Below, piece by piece: positions 26,435 to 35,640 of a stretch of DNA of 64,000 nucleotides. The DNA is taken from contig NZ_JARUND010000002.1 in the NCBI RefSeq assembly GCF_036898825.1, positions 3,906,001 to 3,970,000 on the forward strand. Reading direction: 5' to 3'. The DNA comes from Streptomyces sp. B21-083. GTDB lineage: Bacteria > Actinomycetota > Actinomycetes > Streptomycetales > Streptomycetaceae. Under the pieces are notes generated by a model, which was given only the letters and a program-made list of their open reading frames with translations, did no database searches and was not told where the DNA came from. The translations under genes and the position numbers were made by a program. Each line of letters begins with the position of its first letter. Positions within the stretch are counted from its first letter, which is position 1.

Positions 26435-26945
26435 GTCCGTTACGAACCAGTTCTGCCGGGCGGGCATACAACCCGGTACTCCCGCCGGCCGCTCGTGGCC
26501 ATGAACGTCGCCTCCGCGTCCGCACGAGATCGAATACCGCATCTCCCACCGCATCAAGCGCCAGGCCATCCTGCACCGGAACCAACCACCGCGGTACACG
26601 GCGATCATCCACGAGGCCGCCCTGCGCATGCGGTTCGGCGGCCCGGAAGTAGCCCGCGCCCAACTGGAACACCTCGCCGAGATGAGCGAACACCCGTACA
26701 TCACCGTCCGCGTGATCCCCTTCGACGGCACCGCGTTCCCCACTGTCGGCCATGGTCTGGACTATGCGTACGGGCCGGTCCGCGCCCTCGATACGGCACA
26801 GCTCGACGCCGCACACGGCAGTGAACTCATCGACTCCGTCGCACAGTTGGCCAAGTACCGACTCGTCCTCGACCACATGCAGGAGGTCACCTTGGAACCC
26901 GAGACCTCACTCGACCTCATCCACCGCATCGCTCAAGACATCTGA
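26435..26945 (+). pseudogene. Remnant of XRE-family regulator (DUF5753 domain), frameshifted and truncated
   Basis: The last ~140 codons match the DUF5753 C-terminus: HEIEYRISHRIKRQAILHRN, then QLEHLAEMSEHPYITVRVIPFDG and SLDLIHRIAQDI, ending at TGA 26945. Just upstream the match continues in another frame (RYSRRPLVAMNVAS), with a stop in the original frame near 26503, so at least one frameshift lies at about 26505-26520. The N-terminal helix-turn-helix domain is absent. Intact members partner with a DUF397 gene downstream, exactly as here. Confidence 0.75.
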
Positions 26946-26955
26946 GGGCCGGACC

Positions 26956-27152
26956 ATGACCGAACTCAACTGGCAGAAGTCCACGTACAGCGAGGAAGCC
27001 TCCTCCTGCGTCGAGATAGCAGTTACCCCGGCAGCGATCCGCATACGCGACTCGAAGCACACCGACGGCCCCATTTCACCGTCGCTCTCTCCGCTTGGGC
27101 GGGCTTCATCTCGCACACAACCGCACTCCGCCCCGGCCTCCCCCGCCACTGA
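26956..27152 (+). pseudogene. DUF397 gene with one-base frameshift
   Basis: ATG 26956 opens MTELNWQKSTYSEEASSCVE followed by IRIRDSKHTDGP, a normal DUF397 start. At the C-run 27069-27072 the family continuation (PHFTVALSAWAGFISHT..) is found one frame over, ending at TGA 27152. One missing C would restore it; as written the frame runs to 27183 with an unrelated tail. DUF397 proteins are small partners of XRE/DUF5753 regulators (BldB-like context). It starts 10 bases after the regulator remnant. A sequencing error at the C-run is possible. Confidence 0.75.
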
Positions 27153-27557
27153 CACACCCGCCAGCGCCACCTCCTCCGTCTGAACGGAATCCGGGGCGCC
27201 CGTAGTCCGGCGCGGCGGTCATGGGGCGCCGAGAAAGCTGAGCCCGTCGGCACGTCGGCGATCTTTCGATGACGCCGCTGTCGCCGATCGCGCTGTCCGG
27301 CGGAGCCGGGTACACCGCCAACAAGTCTCTTTCGTAAGCCAGTTCGATGTGTAACTATCTCCGTGCCCACGGGGGAAGCGGGGCAAGGAGTGCCGTGCGT
27401 GACCAGTGCGGCTCGTGCTCCCTGCCTGCATCCGGGCGCCGTTGTCCGTGTCTTCGCGTTCTCTGACGTACCGCCGTTTTGTGTTGCCTCGCGATGCGTC
27501 GCCGCTTCCCCTTCCGGGCCGATCCTTCGGCCTTCGACCGAGAAGACGGGAAGCAAC
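27153..27557. other. Leader region of the putative toxin gene
   Basis: These 405 bases have no supported gene. A possible -10 hexamer TAACTA lies at 27352-27357 with only a poor -35. A small hairpin GGCCGA-TCC-TTCGGCC (about 27519-27534) lies about 25 bases before GTG 27558. The long reading frame continues upstream here but without a ribosome site. Confidence 0.35.
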
Positions 27558-30500
27558 GTGCGCAGAGCGTTACTCATACGGGGCGGTCCCCGGAGCAGAT
27601 CCTTATCCCATGGCCCGCGCAAGGGGCCGGTCGGCGTCGCACTGGCGACAGCGGTAGCTGTGCTGACCGGCCTTGTGTACGCCGTACCGGCCAGTGCCAC
27701 CCCCGAGCCGCTGTCGGACACCGGCGGCAACCGGATCTCCTTCGGCCAGGACGTCCGCGCCGATCGCTGCGAGGCCGGCTTCGGACTGCACATCGGCGGG
27801 CCGGTGCTGAAGGCCGCCGCGTCGAAGGCCCTCAACGGCACCGACGCCGAGCTGGCCGCGGCCCTGTACCGCCGGGCCAACATCTACCCCAGCGTCCTGG
27901 ACGACGCGGTGACCGACGACATTGCCGGGATCTCCGACTACGTCACCGCCTCCAACGCGAGCACCACCCGCTGGGAGGCAGCCAACCGCGCGTACGCCAT
28001 GTCGTACTACGGCGGTGACGGCGGCGTCACGCTCCAGGCACCCGAGTTCGACGCGACCATCCGAGCCTTCACGATCGGCCCGCAGAAACGGCTGTACGAC
28101 CGCTTCGGGGAAGACGGCCGCAGCGTTCCCGGCGCCGCCGCCATCGACAGCGCCAAGAAACTCAACGCCGTGATCACCGGCAAGGATCCGCAGGGCGACG
28201 ACCGGATCGCGGATCTGATGCTGTCCAACAGCTACCTCACCGCTCCGTACAACAGCACCACCGCCACCGACATCGCCCGCTATCTGCGACAGGGCGGCTT
28301 CCCCCGGCAGGCACCGGCGGAGGACAGCGCCGAGTACCGCATGGAGGTGGAACAGCTCAAGATCGCCTGGGGCAACTGCGACAGTTGGAACCCCATCGAT
28401 CCGCGCCGGGTGCTCGCCTCGGTGACGGCCACCGCCTACGCCGAGTGGGAGACGGAGTACGCGTCCCAGGCCAAGCCCCGCGCCGACATCATGGCCGCCG
28501 AGGTGACCGCCGCCGCGCAGGTGCACAAGGCGACCGACGCGATGATCGAGGGGATCGCCCAGGCCTGGCTCGCCGAGCAGATCCTGGTCTGGCAGAAGTA
28601 CTGGGCCGGACAGCCCAAGGACGACATCCTCCGCCCCAAGGCCGCCGTCTTCACGCAGGCCACCACAGACCTGGCCAACGCCCGCACCCGGGTCTCGGCC
28701 CAGCTCACCCTGGCCAACCAGGCGGTGACCGCCGCCAAGGCCGCCGCCGACAAGGCGGGCACCGCCCAGACCAGTGCCTACGCCATCGCGGACACGGCCA
28801 AGACGCCGCGCGGGCGTGGACTGCTGTACGCCCAGCAGTCCGCGCAGGTCGTGAAGGCCTCGTACGCGGCGGCTCAGGCAGCCGCGAAGGCAACCCAGAC
28901 GGCGGTGAACGCGGCCAAGGCCACCGTCGCCGACGCGAAGGCGCAGTTCGCGCTGGCGCAGACCCAGGCGCACGCGCTGAACACCGAGTTCCGCCGGGCC
29001 GCCGCCGAGGAGGCCGCCGCCCAGGCGAAGGCCGCCGCGACGGCGGCGGACGTACAGGCCAAGGAGGCCGCGGCCAACGCCACCAAGGCGAAGGCCGCGC
29101 AGACCACCGCCGAGGCCGCCGAGAAGACCGCGAAGACGGGTGCCGCCACGGCCGCCGCCCGACGCGCCGAGGCGGAGGCGGCTCGCGACACCGCGACGGC
29201 CGAACACGCCACCGCCACCCGCGAACGCGCCAAGGCCCAGGACGCGGAGACGCGTGCCAAGGCGGACGCGGCGACAGCGGCCACCGCGCGCGGGGCCGCC
29301 GAGACGGCCGGGGGAACCGCTTCCGCACGCAACGACGCCGCCATCGATGCGCAGCAGGAGGCGTTCGAGGCACGGGACAGGGCCCGGGCCGCCGAGGAGA
29401 CCAAGCAGGCCGCGCTGTCCCGAGCCGCCGCGCTCGAAGCCGCGGCAGCGGCAGCCACCGGTACGGACGCGGCGGCCGAGGCCCGGACCGCGGCAACCGA
29501 GGCAAGGTCCGCCGCGAACACGGCGACGGCAGCGGCCACCAGCGCCCAGCAGAACGCCGCCGTGGCAACCACCGCGGCGATCAATGCGCGCGCCGCCGCC
29601 ACCCGGGCCGACGCGGCCGCCTCCCGGTCCCAGGCCGCGGCCGACGGCGCCAGCGCCGCCGCGCTCACCACCCATGCCGCCGCCGTCACCGCGCACGCTG
29701 CCGCCGCTACGGCGATCAGCGCGGCGGCAGCGGCACAGAAGAACGCCGAGAACGCCGAGGTCGAGGCCAAGAAGGCGGCAGCAGCCGCGATCACGGCCCG
29801 GCAGCAGGCCGCAGCCGCCCGCGAGGAGTCGCTGAAGACGGCCAAGTGGGCGGCAGTCACCGCCGGCCAGGCCTACGCGGCGAGCGAGGCCGCGAGCGCG
29901 GCCCGTGACTCGGCGGTCGAGGTGATCAAGCCCGCCAACGACGCCATCAACATCGGCACCCCTTATAAGGAGACCGACTCCGCCGCCGCCTACGCCGTCC
30001 TCACCGGCCAGACCTCGCTGACCCTCGCCGAGCAGCAGGCCGCGGCGGCCAAGGCCAAGGCGGAGGACGCGGCGAAGGCCGCGGCGACCGCGAAGGCCCT
30101 GGCCGACAAGGCCGCCGCCGACTCCAAGGCAGCCGCCACAGCAGCGGCCAACGCCGCCGCCGACGCCGCGAAGGCCGCAACCTCGGTGGCAGCCGCCCGC
30201 GCCTCGGCCGCCGAAGCCGCCAAGGCTGCGGAGGCGGCCAAGAAGGCCGACAGCAACGCTCAGGTGTACGACGCGCAGGCGAGTTCCGACGCCGCCTACG
30301 CACAGACCGCGGCCTACACCGCCAAGAGCGAGGCCGCCGCCGCGAACAACGAGGCCACCGAGGCGGAGCGCGACGCGGCCGGTGCCCGCACGGCGGCCGA
30401 CGCCGCCAACGCGGACGCCGCTTCCGCCCGGAGCACCGCGACCCAGGCGGAGAAGGACGCCACCGAGGCCGAGACCGCCGCGAAGAACGCCGACGGCGCG

Positions 30501-31403
30501 GCCAAGGACGCCGACGCGGCGGCGGACAGTGCCGCCGAGGAAGAACGCAAGGCGGTTCAGGAACAGCGCGCCGCCAACGCCGTCGGCGACCCCGACAGCG
30601 GTCCCGGGCTGTCCGCGAGCGACGAGGCACTGCTGCTCAAGGAGTGCGGCCAGAGCTGCGTGGACGACTACAGGGCGGCCAAGGCGCTCGCGTCCCTGGA
30701 TGTCATCGACTGGGTCAGGGAGAACGGCGCCGAGATCCTGCTCGAAGTCGTCGGCGTCAACAACCTCAAGCGCTGCTTCGGTACGGGTGACGTCGAGAGC
30801 TGCCTGTGGTCGCTGGTCGACGTGGGCAGCCTGGCCCTGGCGGTCGGCAAGCTCCCCGCAGTCACCAAGGCGATCGTCAAGGTGACCAAGGGCATCGGCA
30901 AGTTCCTCGACGACGTGGCCCAGGCCAAGCACACCCTGGACCGGCTCCGGAAGCTCCTGGAGACGCTGCGCAAGGGCAGCGCACCGGCGAAGTGTCTGCT
31001 GAGCCTCGCGGAGGACGTGCTGGGCGCCGCCGCTCAGGCCCCGGCCGCGCGCACCTCGCTGGCCGCTGCACCTGCCGTCTCGTCAGCCGCCGCCGCGAAG
31101 ATGTGCATGACCTCGTCCATCGGCAAGGACTCGGTCCTGACCAGGCTGGCCCGGAAGGCGACCAACAACGCGGACGTCCAGGCTGACCTGGACAACATGT
31201 TCAAGGAACTGGCCAAGGGCAACCTGGAACCCGGCATGTTCAACAAGTACGACAAGGCGACGGGCATCACTTACGCCCGTGCCAAGAACGGCGGACGGTT
31301 GTTCTTCCGCGTGTTGGGCGACACGGTCGAGGTGGTCGCCAAGTCGGACAAGAGGTGGGAGGACCAGGTGTTCAACAGGTTGAAGAAGCTTTATGGAAAG
31401 TAA
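27558..31403 (+). CDS. Secreted Ala-rich coiled-coil protein, putative polymorphic toxin with RelE/BECR-like C-terminus
   Basis: This encodes 1281 residues from GTG 27558 with GGGAAG upstream. Residues 1-48 form a twin-arginine-containing basic leader and signal helix (GVALATAVAVLTGLVYAVPASA). Residues about 60-300 have an ALF-type repeat (ASKALNGTDAELAAALYRR) and conserved-looking helices. Residues about 308-1010 are a very Ala/Lys/Glu-rich coiled-coil rod with one break near 765-830. Residues about 1040-1110 form a Cys-containing pre-toxin segment (RCFGTGDVESCLWSLVDVG). Residues about 1190-1281 form a compact basic domain (MFKELAKGNLEPGMFNKYDK, then RVLGDTVEVVAKSDKRWEDQ) that resembles RelE/ParE-fold (BECR) ribonucleases. 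Its stop overlaps a small acidic-tailed gene by 11 bases, the usual toxin-immunity layout. Toxin function is inferred. Confidence 0.72.
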   Translation: MRRALLIRGGPRSRSLSHGPRKGPVGVALATAVAVLTGLVYAVPASATPEPLSDTGGNRISFGQDVRADRCEAGFGLHIGGPVLKAAASKALNGTDAELAAALYRRANIYPSVLDDAVTDDIAGISDYVTASNASTTRWEAANRAYAMSYYGGDGGVTLQAPEFDATIRAFTIGPQKRLYDRFGEDGRSVPGAAAIDSAKKLNAVITGKDPQGDDRIADLMLSNSYLTAPYNSTTATDIARYLRQGGFPRQAPAEDSAEYRMEVEQLKIAWGNCDSWNPIDPRRVLASVTATAYAEWETEYASQAKPRADIMAAEVTAAAQVHKATDAMIEGIAQAWLAEQILVWQKYWAGQPKDDILRPKAAVFTQATTDLANARTRVSAQLTLANQAVTAAKAAADKAGTAQTSAYAIADTAKTPRGRGLLYAQQSAQVVKASYAAAQAAAKATQTAVNAAKATVADAKAQFALAQTQAHALNTEFRRAAAEEAAAQAKAAATAADVQAKEAAANATKAKAAQTTAEAAEKTAKTGAATAAARRAEAEAARDTATAEHATATRERAKAQDAETRAKADAATAATARGAAETAGGTASARNDAAIDAQQEAFEARDRARAAEETKQAALSRAAALEAAAAAATGTDAAAEARTAATEARSAANTATAAATSAQQNAAVATTAAINARAAATRADAAASRSQAAADGASAAALTTHAAAVTAHAAAATAISAAAAAQKNAENAEVEAKKAAAAAITARQQAAAAREESLKTAKWAAVTAGQAYAASEAASAARDSAVEVIKPANDAINIGTPYKETDSAAAYAVLTGQTSLTLAEQQAAAAKAKAEDAAKAAATAKALADKAAADSKAAATAAANAAADAAKAATSVAAARASAAEAAKAAEAAKKADSNAQVYDAQASSDAAYAQTAAYTAKSEAAAANNEATEAERDAAGARTAADAANADAASARSTATQAEKDATEAETAAKNADGAAKDADAAADSAAEEERKAVQEQRAANAVGDPDSGPGLSASDEALLLKECGQSCVDDYRAAKALASLDVIDWVRENGAEILLEVVGVNNLKRCFGTGDVESCLWSLVDVGSLALAVGKLPAVTKAIVKVTKGIGKFLDDVAQAKHTLDRLRKLLETLRKGSAPAKCLLSLAEDVLGAAAQAPAARTSLAAAPAVSSAAAAKMCMTSSIGKDSVLTRLARKATNNADVQADLDNMFKELAKGNLEPGMFNKYDKATGITYARAKNGGRLFFRVLGDTVEVVAKSDKRWEDQVFNRLKKLYGK

Positions 31404-31779
31404 CCTTCCCTTCCCGGAGCACCGGACCGTCCGGAACGTCGGGACCTCGGACCTGGAGATCCGCTTCTTCCTCGGCGACGGGGACACCCCGTCCTCCGTC
31501 GACAACGTGGACGCCGTGATCACCGCCCCCGACGGAATGCGGTGGAGCGCGACCTTGCTGACCCGGTCCGCGATCGACGCGGTCATGGACCGCTGGGCGA
31601 TCACGGGCGAGAGCCTGGGAGGGCGCTACCTCCGAGTGCCCGACCTGGTCATCGTCCGGGAGCCAGGGCTGGACTCCATGGCACAGGCGCTGGGGGACAT
31701 CTTCGACGAGTACGGCCTGGACACGGACGTACTCCCGAAGCTCGGCCCGGTCGAGGACGACGAGGACGAGGACGGCTGA
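31393..31779 (+). CDS. Putative immunity protein of the preceding toxin
   Basis: This encodes 128 residues. ATG 31393 lies inside the last codons of the large gene, so the two are translationally coupled. The protein is acidic, ending VEDDEDEDG, with no signal peptide, so it is probably cytosolic; that suits neutralising a basic toxin domain. Visible segments are RNVGTSDLEIRFFLGDGDT, AVITAPDGMRWSATLLT and YLRVPDLVIVREPGLDSMAQ. I recognise no known immunity family. A strong hairpin follows 12 bases after the stop, so the toxin and this gene form one transcript. Confidence 0.65.
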   Translation: MESNLPFPEHRTVRNVGTSDLEIRFFLGDGDTPSSVDNVDAVITAPDGMRWSATLLTRSAIDAVMDRWAITGESLGGRYLRVPDLVIVREPGLDSMAQALGDIFDEYGLDTDVLPKLGPVEDDEDEDG

Positions 31780-31790
31780 CGCGACAGAAG

Positions 31791-31821
31791 GCGGCCCGGC
31801 ACCCACCAGGTGCCGGGCCGC
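31791..31821. terminator. Bidirectional terminator after the toxin-immunity pair
   Basis: GCGGCCCGGCACC pairs with GGTGCCGGGCCGC around a CACCA loop. It lies between the convergent immunity and acyltransferase genes. Confidence 0.8.
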
Positions 31822-31836
31822 GCCGCTCACCGTCTC

Positions 31837-33090
31837 TCACCCCCGGCGTCGTCCGCCCCCGCGCTTCGCCCCGTCCGGCCACAGCTGTGGGCTTCGTTTC
31901 GCGGCGACGTCCTCGATCCAGCCCAGTGCCAGGATCGTGAGGCCGATCAGGGGCCAGACCAGGACGAACATCCAGAGGTTGTACGTCGTGTCCAGCGCGG
32001 ACGCCATGCCGTCGGACATGAAGGGGAGGTCGTAGAGGCGGTCGATCAGGGGAACCGTGGCCATGATCAGGAAGTTGTGCCAGAGATAGATCGTGACCGC
32101 TCGGTTGTTGGAGAGGGTGATCAGCCTGTCCCACCTGGCCAGGCGGCCCGGCAGTTCCTGCCACGACGGGGAGTACTGGAGCAGGATCACCACGAACCCG
32201 AACGACCAGGTCGCCTGGGCCAGCGGAATGTCGTTCAGGTCCCAGCCGTCGGGGCCCTGGTGACCCGAGGCCCACCAGATGCCGAAGGCCATGAGAAGGG
32301 CCGAGCAGGACACGGCGACATAGCGCGGGATCTTCTTCAGCAGGCCCTCGTGGTGGGCGAAGCCCAGTACCCAGCAGCCGCCGTACACCGCGAAGTCGGT
32401 CACCGCGTTGCCCGTCTCACCGGGGATCGCCACCAGGCCGGTGCCGACGACCGCTGTCAGGACCAGTGGGGCGAGCAGCGTCACCCACGGGACCCGGCGG
32501 AACGCCCACAGCAGCAGCGGCGAGGCGAACACGAACCACAGGTAGGCCCGCAGATACCAGAGCGGGCCCGCGGCCTGGACCGCCCAGGTGTTCTCCAGGA
32601 GCCCGGACTTGGAGCCGATGCTCCAGGGGTAGGGCGGGGCGCCGATCGGGATGACGTAGTTGAGGAGTTCGACCAGGCCCCAGGTGCCGCTGTGGTCGGG
32701 ATCCTTGCCCAGGTCCCAGCCGCCCAGGAACATCAGCGTCAGCGCCAGCGCGCTGAACGCCCACAGCGGGGGCAGCAGGCGCCGGATCCGGCCCCGGATC
32801 ACCCCGAGCGCCGGGCGCTTCAGGGAACGGGCCATCAGGGAGCCGGCGAGCGCGAACATCACGCCCATGGACGGGAACAGCACGGTCAGCCATGCCCAGC
32901 CGAACAGGTGGTACACCACGACCCGGACCAGCGCGATGCTGCGGAGCAGGTCGAGGTAGCGGTCCCGGCCCGGTTTCGCCGCCTTGGGCGGGGCGGGCGG
33001 CTCGTCGGCGGCCGGCTGCCGCGGAACGCCGTACGGGGGTGTGGTCGTCGGGTCGGCCGGTGTCGTGCCGGCCGTAGGTCGCTGGGTCAT
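31837..33090 (-). CDS. Acyltransferase family 3 membrane protein (exopolysaccharide locus)
   Basis: This encodes 417 residues. A Pro-rich cytosolic leader of ~40 residues precedes RDRYLDLLRSIALVRVVVYHLFGWAW, the usual start of acyltransferase-3 (OafA/NolL-type) proteins with the conserved Arg and His. About ten membrane segments follow. The ATG overlaps the stop of the deacetylase-glycosyltransferase gene (ATGA), so both are made from one message. It probably O-acylates the polymer made by its partner, or helps export it. Position suggests the mat (mycelial aggregation) locus, which I recall as SCO2962-SCO2963; the exact correspondence should be checked. Confidence 0.85.
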   Translation of the reverse strand: MTQRPTAGTTPADPTTTPPYGVPRQPAADEPPAPPKAAKPGRDRYLDLLRSIALVRVVVYHLFGWAWLTVLFPSMGVMFALAGSLMARSLKRPALGVIRGRIRRLLPPLWAFSALALTLMFLGGWDLGKDPDHSGTWGLVELLNYVIPIGAPPYPWSIGSKSGLLENTWAVQAAGPLWYLRAYLWFVFASPLLLWAFRRVPWVTLLAPLVLTAVVGTGLVAIPGETGNAVTDFAVYGGCWVLGFAHHEGLLKKIPRYVAVSCSALLMAFGIWWASGHQGPDGWDLNDIPLAQATWSFGFVVILLQYSPSWQELPGRLARWDRLITLSNNRAVTIYLWHNFLIMATVPLIDRLYDLPFMSDGMASALDTTYNLWMFVLVWPLIGLTILALGWIEDVAAKRSPQLWPDGAKRGGGRRRG

Positions 33091-35285
33091 GCCACGGGCC
33101 TCCTGTCGCCGCCGGCGCTCGTCCGGGCGGCCGGTACGGCGTCCGGCGCAGAGCCGACGACTCCGGTGCGCCGGAGTTTCTGCCAGCGCAGCCGGCCGCC
33201 GGTGAGCGCGGTGATCCAGGACTGCAGCAGCACGACGTACATGAGCTGGCGGTAGAGGACCTGTTGCAGGGGCAGCGAGATCAGGTGGGTCATCTTCTCG
33301 CGGTCGAGACGGAACGCGTAGGCCGCGCAGACCAGTTGGATGGCCAGGACGCCGAGCCAGGCGAGGACGGTCCTCTCGGTCGGGCCGAACACCAGCCCGT
33401 AGAGCAGGAACACGTCGATCAGGGGAGCGAGGAGCGGCGCCACCACCATGAACAGCGACACGAAGGGCAGGCCGACGCGGCCGAAGCGGCCCGACGGACC
33501 CCGTTCGATCACCGAGCGGCGGTGCTTCCAGATCGCCTGCATGGTGCCGTACGACCAGCGGTAGCGCTGGGACCACAGCTGCTGGACGGATTCCGGGGCC
33601 TCGGTCCAGGCGCGGGCGTTCTCCGCGTACACGACCTTCCAGCCGTCGCGGTGCAGGGCCATCGTGATGTCGGTGTCCTCGGCGAGCGTGTCGTCGCTCA
33701 TCCCGCCGACCCGCTTCAGGGCGGAGCGACGGAACGCGCCGACCGCGCCGGGGATCGTCGGCATACAGCCCAGGACGTCGTACATACGGCGGTCCAGGTT
33801 GAAGCCCATCACGTACTCGATGTGCTGCCAGGCGCCGATCATGGAGTCCTTGTTGCCGACCTTGGCGTTGCCGGCGACGGCGCCCACGCGCGCGTCACCG
33901 AAGGGCTGGACGAGTTCGCGGACCGTGCCGGGCTCGAAGACGGTGTCGCCGTCCATCATCACGATCAGGTCGTAACGGGCGTTCGCCACACCCCTGTTGA
34001 GGGCGGCGGGCTTGCCCGCGTTGAGCTGGCGCACGACGCGTACGTTCGGCAGGCCCATGTCCTCGACGATGCGGGCCGTGCCGTCGCTCGACCCGTCGTC
34101 GATGACGATCACCTCGATCGGATGCTCGCTCCGCATCAGTGAACGCACGGTGGCTTCGATGCACTTGGCCTCGTTGTACGCCGGGACGAGCACCGACACC
34201 GGTTCGGTGATCGGCGAACCCCAGCTGAAGTCGGGGCGCCGGGTGCGGCGGGCGTGCAGGACGGAGAGCAGCAGCATCAGGCCGAAGCGGCTGAACACCA
34301 GGACGCCGATGACCGCGAGGCAGACGACCAGCACGTCGGTGATGTCGTCGGAGGCCTGGACCAGGAACGTCCACGCCCTGCCCTTCGCCAGTTCGACGCC
34401 GGCGACCGGGGTGTGCGCGCTGGGCGCGTCGAGGGCCTCGGTGAGGTTCTGGAACGTGTACCCCCGCTCCTTCATCTCGGGCAGGAAGCGGTCGAGGGCC
34501 TCGACGGTCTGGTGGCGGTCGCCGCCGGAGTCGTGCATGAGGACGATCGCGCCCTTGCCGCCCTTGGGGGTGGCCTCGCGGATGATCGCGTCGACGCCCG
34601 GCTTGCGCCAGTCCTCGCTGTCCGTGTCGTTGACGACGGTGATGTAGCCGCGCTTGCCGATGTACTGCGTGACCGGCCACGACTTGTTGTCCATGGCGTC
34701 GGCGGAGGAGGAGTACGGCGGCCGGAACAGAGACGTACGGATGCCCGCCGCACCGGCGAGCGCCAGCTGGTTCTGGGACAGCTCCCAGTCGATCCTGGCC
34801 TTCGACTGGAAGGAGAGGTCGGGGTGGTTGAAGGTGTGCAGCCCGACCTCATGGCCCTCGTCCACCATGCGTCGTACGAGCTCCGGGTAGCGCGAGGCCA
34901 TGGTGCCGGTGACGAAGAAGACGGCGTGGGCGTGGTGCTTCTTGAGGACGTCCAGGACCTTGGGGGTCCACTTGGGGTCCGGGCCGTCGTCGAACGTGAG
35001 GACGAGCCGGTGGTCGGGCAGCCGGAGGCTGGTGGTCTGGCCGCTTCTGGTGTCGATGACCGGGCCGCCCTCCAGGATCTTCTCCGGCACCCGGTCCGCG
35101 GAGGCCTCGGGCTGGATGCGGTGGTCGGCGAGTATTTCGCTGTGCACGTACCCGCGCAGCATCAGCATCGCCATCATGGCGAGCAGGATGAGCGAGGGAA
35201 GCAGCAGGCGCATGGGCAGCCGTCGGCGCCGGGCGGCGCCCCCGGCGCCGTTCGGGGCGCCGTGGCGGCGGGTGCGGGATGCCAT
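33087..35285 (-). CDS. Bifunctional polysaccharide deacetylase (NodB) / GT2 glycosyltransferase, MatB-like
   Basis: This encodes 732 residues. A short cytosolic N-terminus and membrane helix (about 25-43) are followed by an extracellular NodB domain (LVLTFDDGPDPKWTPKVLDVL with the Asp motif, HTFNHPDLS with the metal His, LFRPPYSSS, AIVLMHDSGG). A second membrane helix leads to a GT2 processive domain (VSVLVPAYNEAKCIEATVRSL, VIDDGSSDGT, MMDGDTVFEP, LAEDTDITM, QRYRWSYGTMQAIWKH) and two to three C-terminal helices. Synthase plus deacetylase in one chain fits a PNAG-like beta-1,6-GlcNAc polymer that glues mycelium into pellets, as described for MatAB of S. lividans. Product identity is inferred. 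Confidence 0.9.
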   Translation of the reverse strand: MASRTRRHGAPNGAGGAARRRRLPMRLLLPSLILLAMMAMLMLRGYVHSEILADHRIQPEASADRVPEKILEGGPVIDTRSGQTTSLRLPDHRLVLTFDDGPDPKWTPKVLDVLKKHHAHAVFFVTGTMASRYPELVRRMVDEGHEVGLHTFNHPDLSFQSKARIDWELSQNQLALAGAAGIRTSLFRPPYSSSADAMDNKSWPVTQYIGKRGYITVVNDTDSEDWRKPGVDAIIREATPKGGKGAIVLMHDSGGDRHQTVEALDRFLPEMKERGYTFQNLTEALDAPSAHTPVAGVELAKGRAWTFLVQASDDITDVLVVCLAVIGVLVFSRFGLMLLLSVLHARRTRRPDFSWGSPITEPVSVLVPAYNEAKCIEATVRSLMRSEHPIEVIVIDDGSSDGTARIVEDMGLPNVRVVRQLNAGKPAALNRGVANARYDLIVMMDGDTVFEPGTVRELVQPFGDARVGAVAGNAKVGNKDSMIGAWQHIEYVMGFNLDRRMYDVLGCMPTIPGAVGAFRRSALKRVGGMSDDTLAEDTDITMALHRDGWKVVYAENARAWTEAPESVQQLWSQRYRWSYGTMQAIWKHRRSVIERGPSGRFGRVGLPFVSLFMVVAPLLAPLIDVFLLYGLVFGPTERTVLAWLGVLAIQLVCAAYAFRLDREKMTHLISLPLQQVLYRQLMYVVLLQSWITALTGGRLRWQKLRRTGVVGSAPDAVPAARTSAGGDRRPVA

Positions 35286-35519
35286 CAGAGGTTGTTCTCC
35301 GGGGACGAGGAGATCAGAACAGGGTCGACGGAGTGGAGTCGCCGGATGTTCTGCTGAGCGGGACTAGCGGTTCGGGAGCGGGCCGAGCGGGTCAGGAGCA
35401 CGTCGAGCGCGATCAGCAGGACGAGCGCGACGAGCGGGACGAGCGGGACCGGGATGAGCGGGCCGGCAGAAAGCCGGCGCCGCGAGGTGTCTCGGGTGGC
35501 TCTACGCCGTTACGACGTC

Positions 35520-35640
35520 AGGCCGTCACGCCGGTAGGCCGTCACGCCGGTAGGCCGGTAGGCCGTCACGCCGGTAGGCCGTCACGCCGGTAGGCCGTCA
35601 CGCCGGTAGGCCGTCACGCCGGTAGGCCGTCACGCCGTCA
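35520..35640. repeat. 16-bp tandem repeat at the 3' end of the low-complexity membrane protein gene
   Basis: About seven copies of TAGGCCGTCACGCCGG occur, one shortened to 8 bases. The stop codon of the leftward gene at 35630 falls in the last copy, and the rest is downstream noncoding DNA. The remainder of this 344-base gap (35286-35520) includes a degenerate GACGAGCGGG repeat near 35400-35462 and nothing else I can assign. Confidence 0.9.

Noticed and set aside
26222-26743. Minus-strand open frame near the DUF5753 remnant
   Set aside because: It overlaps recognisable DUF5753 sequence on the other strand and has no family similarity or ribosome site.
27603-30932. 1109-codon open frame antisense to the putative toxin
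   Set aside because: It is Gly/Leu/Arg-rich shadow coding produced by the GC-rich, Ala-repeat sense strand, with no ribosome site and no family pattern.
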